Assembly (NCBI GenBank): GCA_003455715.1
Contig: DMQJ01000103.1
Coordinates: forward strand, 1-6,637
Reading direction: 5' to 3'
Origin: Acidimicrobiaceae bacterium
Lineage (GTDB): Bacteria > Actinomycetota > Acidimicrobiia > Acidimicrobiales > Ilumatobacteraceae
DNA: 6,637 nt
Shown: positions 4,880-6,637 of the stretch, piece after piece
How the letters are laid out: each line of letters begins with the position of its first letter
How positions within the stretch are numbered: the stretch's first letter is position 1
Notes under the pieces: model-generated
The model's database searches: none
Told to the model about the DNA's origin: nothing
The model's input: only the letters and a program-made list of their open reading frames with translations
Made by a program: the position numbers and the translations under genes

Positions 4880-6637
4880 GGGGAATCTTGCCGCGCCACC
4901 TTCGTCTGCTCCGATCAGTCACGACCCTGCATCGAGTGCAGAGTCGGTGGCCAGCGGCCTGCTAGCGGCCAGCCTCAGCGGCGCAACACGGCGTGAACGG
5001 AGGCGCCAGGCACGTCTCGGTCGGATGCTGGCCGACCCCGCAACGCGAGAGTTGCTGTTCGGCCTCACCGACGAGGTGCTGCGGTTGCGCCTCCCGCGCG
5101 AGGCTGCCGCCCGGTTCGCCGATCTCGTGACGGCCACTCCCTCGCTGGCGGTCGGTCGGATCGATGCCGCACTGCTGCGCGCCGGGGCGCTGGTTGCCAC
5201 TCGTGCGCCGCGTCTGGTGATGCCGATGGTGACGCGCCGCATCAAAGCCGAGACACATGGCATCGTGCTGCCCGCCGACGACCCCGGCTTCTCCGACCAT
5301 GTGCGCCGCCGGCGGGGCGAGGGCGTGCGGTTGAACGTCAACACGTTGGGTGAGGCAATTCTCAGTGATGCGGAGGCCGACGAGCGGATGCGGAAAGTGT
5401 GCGCTCGGATCGACCGGCCGGATGTGGACTACGTCTCGGTGAAGATCTCGTCGATTGTCGCCAACCTCGACGTCTTTGCCTTCGACCACTGCATGGAGTT
5501 GGTGTGCGGCCGCTTGACCGAGCTGTATCGACGCGCCAACGCGGCGATGCCGCGAACCTTTGTGAACCTCGACATGGAGGAGTACCGCGATCTGGAGTTG
5601 ACGCTGCAGGCGTTCATGCGGGTGCTGTCGCAACCGGAGTTCCACACCATGGAGGCAGGCATCGTGGTGCAGGCCTATCTTCCCGACTCGCACGACGCGC
5701 TGGAGCGGCTGGGGGAGTGGGCGGGCGCACGAGTCGCGGCCGGCGGCGGGCAAGTGAAGGTGCGCCTGGTGAAAGGCGCCAACCTGGCCATGGAAAAGGT
5801 GGAGGCCGAACTCCACGGGTGGACGCCTGCGCCGTACGCCACGAAAGCCGAGGTCGATGCCAGCTACAAGCGTCTGCTGGAGCGGGCGCTCACGGCGAGG
5901 TGGGCACACGCGGTGCGCATCGGGCTGGCGAGCCACAACCTGTTCGATCTCGCGTGGGGCCTCGAGCAGGCAACGGCCGCCGGGGCGCGTGAGCGCATCG
6001 ACGTGGAGATGTTGGAAGGAATGGCGCCCGCCCAGGCACGAGCCGTGATGGCACTCGCCGGCGGCCTGCTGATGTACGCGCCGGTGGTGACCGACGCCGA
6101 CTTCGAAGCGAGCCTCGCCTATCTCACACGACGGCTCGACGAGAACACCCAGCCCGACAACTTCCTCAGGGCTCTGTTCGACCTCACCCCCACATCCGCT
6201 GAGTTCGCGTCGCAGGCAGGCAGGTTCAGGGCGGCTGTAGCCGAGCGGGCAACCGTCGGAACGGGTCGTCGGCGGGCTCCGCTGCCACCTCCCGCCGACG
6301 ACGCCTTCGCCAACGAGCCGGATGGCGATGCCACCGATCCCGTGTATCGGGCAGCGGTGATGAAGGCGTTGGCAGAGCCGCCGAGGGTGGTGGTGCCGCG
6401 CACCGACGCGATCGAGGGGATCGAGTTGGCGGTGAGTGCGGCTGTGCACGCGTTCACACCCGCAGCCAACCACAACGAGCGGCGGCGCTGGCTGCATGCC
6501 ATGGCGAAGCGGATGGCGGACGATCGGGCCACGACGGTGGCGCTGATGGCCCACACGGTCGGCAAGACCGTCCGCGAGGGCGACCCCGAGGTGAGCGAGG
6601 CGATCGACTTCTGCCGCTACTACGCGGCGCAGGCGAA
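4878..6637 (+). CDS. putA: PutA-type bifunctional proline dehydrogenase / L-glutamate gamma-semialdehyde (P5C) dehydrogenase, 3' end cut
   Basis: The 586 visible residues are the N-terminal half of a PutA. The enzyme oxidises proline to P5C with FAD, then glutamate semialdehyde to glutamate with NAD. The proline dehydrogenase barrel spans roughly residues 100-440: VKISSIVANL, TFVNLDMEEYRD, RLVKGAN (296-302), SHN (352-354), EMLEGMA (377-383), LLMYAPVV and RRLDENT (418-424), the FAD- and substrate-binding signature. The aldehyde dehydrogenase part opens near residue 490, with MAHTVGKTVREGDPEVSEAIDF at about 557-578, and is truncated by the window edge before its catalytic Cys. RLVKGAN in place of the RLVKGAYWD of enteric PutA points to another PutA branch. 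There is no N-terminal ribbon-helix-helix domain; instead a low-complexity leader and an Arg-rich helix (RRERRRQARLGR) precede the barrel. The start is ATG 4878, or possibly GTG 4947; neither has a Shine-Dalgarno. Regulation probably falls to the divergent AraC protein. Confidence 0.9.
   Translation, partial: MGNLAAPPSSAPISHDPASSAESVASGLLAASLSGATRRERRRQARLGRMLADPATRELLFGLTDEVLRLRLPREAAARFADLVTATPSLAVGRIDAALLRAGALVATRAPRLVMPMVTRRIKAETHGIVLPADDPGFSDHVRRRRGEGVRLNVNTLGEAILSDAEADERMRKVCARIDRPDVDYVSVKISSIVANLDVFAFDHCMELVCGRLTELYRRANAAMPRTFVNLDMEEYRDLELTLQAFMRVLSQPEFHTMEAGIVVQAYLPDSHDALERLGEWAGARVAAGGGQVKVRLVKGANLAMEKVEAELHGWTPAPYATKAEVDASYKRLLERALTARWAHAVRIGLASHNLFDLAWGLEQATAAGARERIDVEMLEGMAPAQARAVMALAGGLLMYAPVVTDADFEASLAYLTRRLDENTQPDNFLRALFDLTPTSAEFASQAGRFRAAVAERATVGTGRRRAPLPPPADDAFANEPDGDATDPVYRAAVMKALAEPPRVVVPRTDAIEGIELAVSAAVHAFTPAANHNERRRWLHAMAKRMADDRATTVALMAHTVGKTVREGDPEVSEAIDFCRYYAAQA

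Noticed and set aside
4962..6554. A 530-codon open frame on the minus strand
   Set aside because: It is exactly antisense to putA, whose plus-strand product has clear proline dehydrogenase motifs throughout. The antisense product is rich in His, Arg and Gly with no recognisable domain, as expected for a shadow frame in high-GC DNA.

Overview
The window is high-GC, densely packed bacterial DNA with frequent GTG starts, few clear Shine-Dalgarno sites and almost no intergenic space. Codon use and protein flavour suggest a high-GC actinobacterium, most plausibly the Acidimicrobiia (Ilumatobacter-like). That placement is an inference from general resemblance, because the window holds no rRNA or marker gene. 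Seven protein genes account for essentially all of the sequence, and no tRNA, rRNA, CRISPR or insertion sequence was seen. The genes at both ends run out of the window.

Left part (1-1722): a minus-strand hypothetical protein with an Arg/Gly/Asp repeat tail is cut by the left edge. It diverges across 67 bp from a two-gene plus-strand housekeeping operon. That operon holds a gamma-class carbonic-anhydrase-like hexapeptide-repeat protein and a ribosomal protein L11 methyltransferase (PrmA), whose stop and start codons overlap (TGATG).

Right part (1713-6637): two parallel modules follow. Each has a minus-strand regulator with an N-terminal PAS domain and a C-terminal AraC-type DNA-binding domain, transcribed divergently from a plus-strand catabolic gene. 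Module 1 pairs regulator 1 with an MttB-superfamily (trimethylamine/betaine:corrinoid methyltransferase-like) protein that has no in-frame amber codon. Module 2 pairs regulator 2, a clear paralogue of regulator 1, with a PutA-type proline dehydrogenase / P5C dehydrogenase that runs off the right edge.

Working idea (inference): the two regulated modules may form one pathway in which an N-methylated amine, proline betaine being the attractive candidate, is demethylated by the MttB-like enzyme. Any proline released would then be oxidised to glutamate by PutA, with the paralogous PAS-AraC proteins sensing related ligands. No corrinoid protein, corrinoid reductive activator or betaine transporter lies in the window, so the substrate is not settled by this sequence alone.
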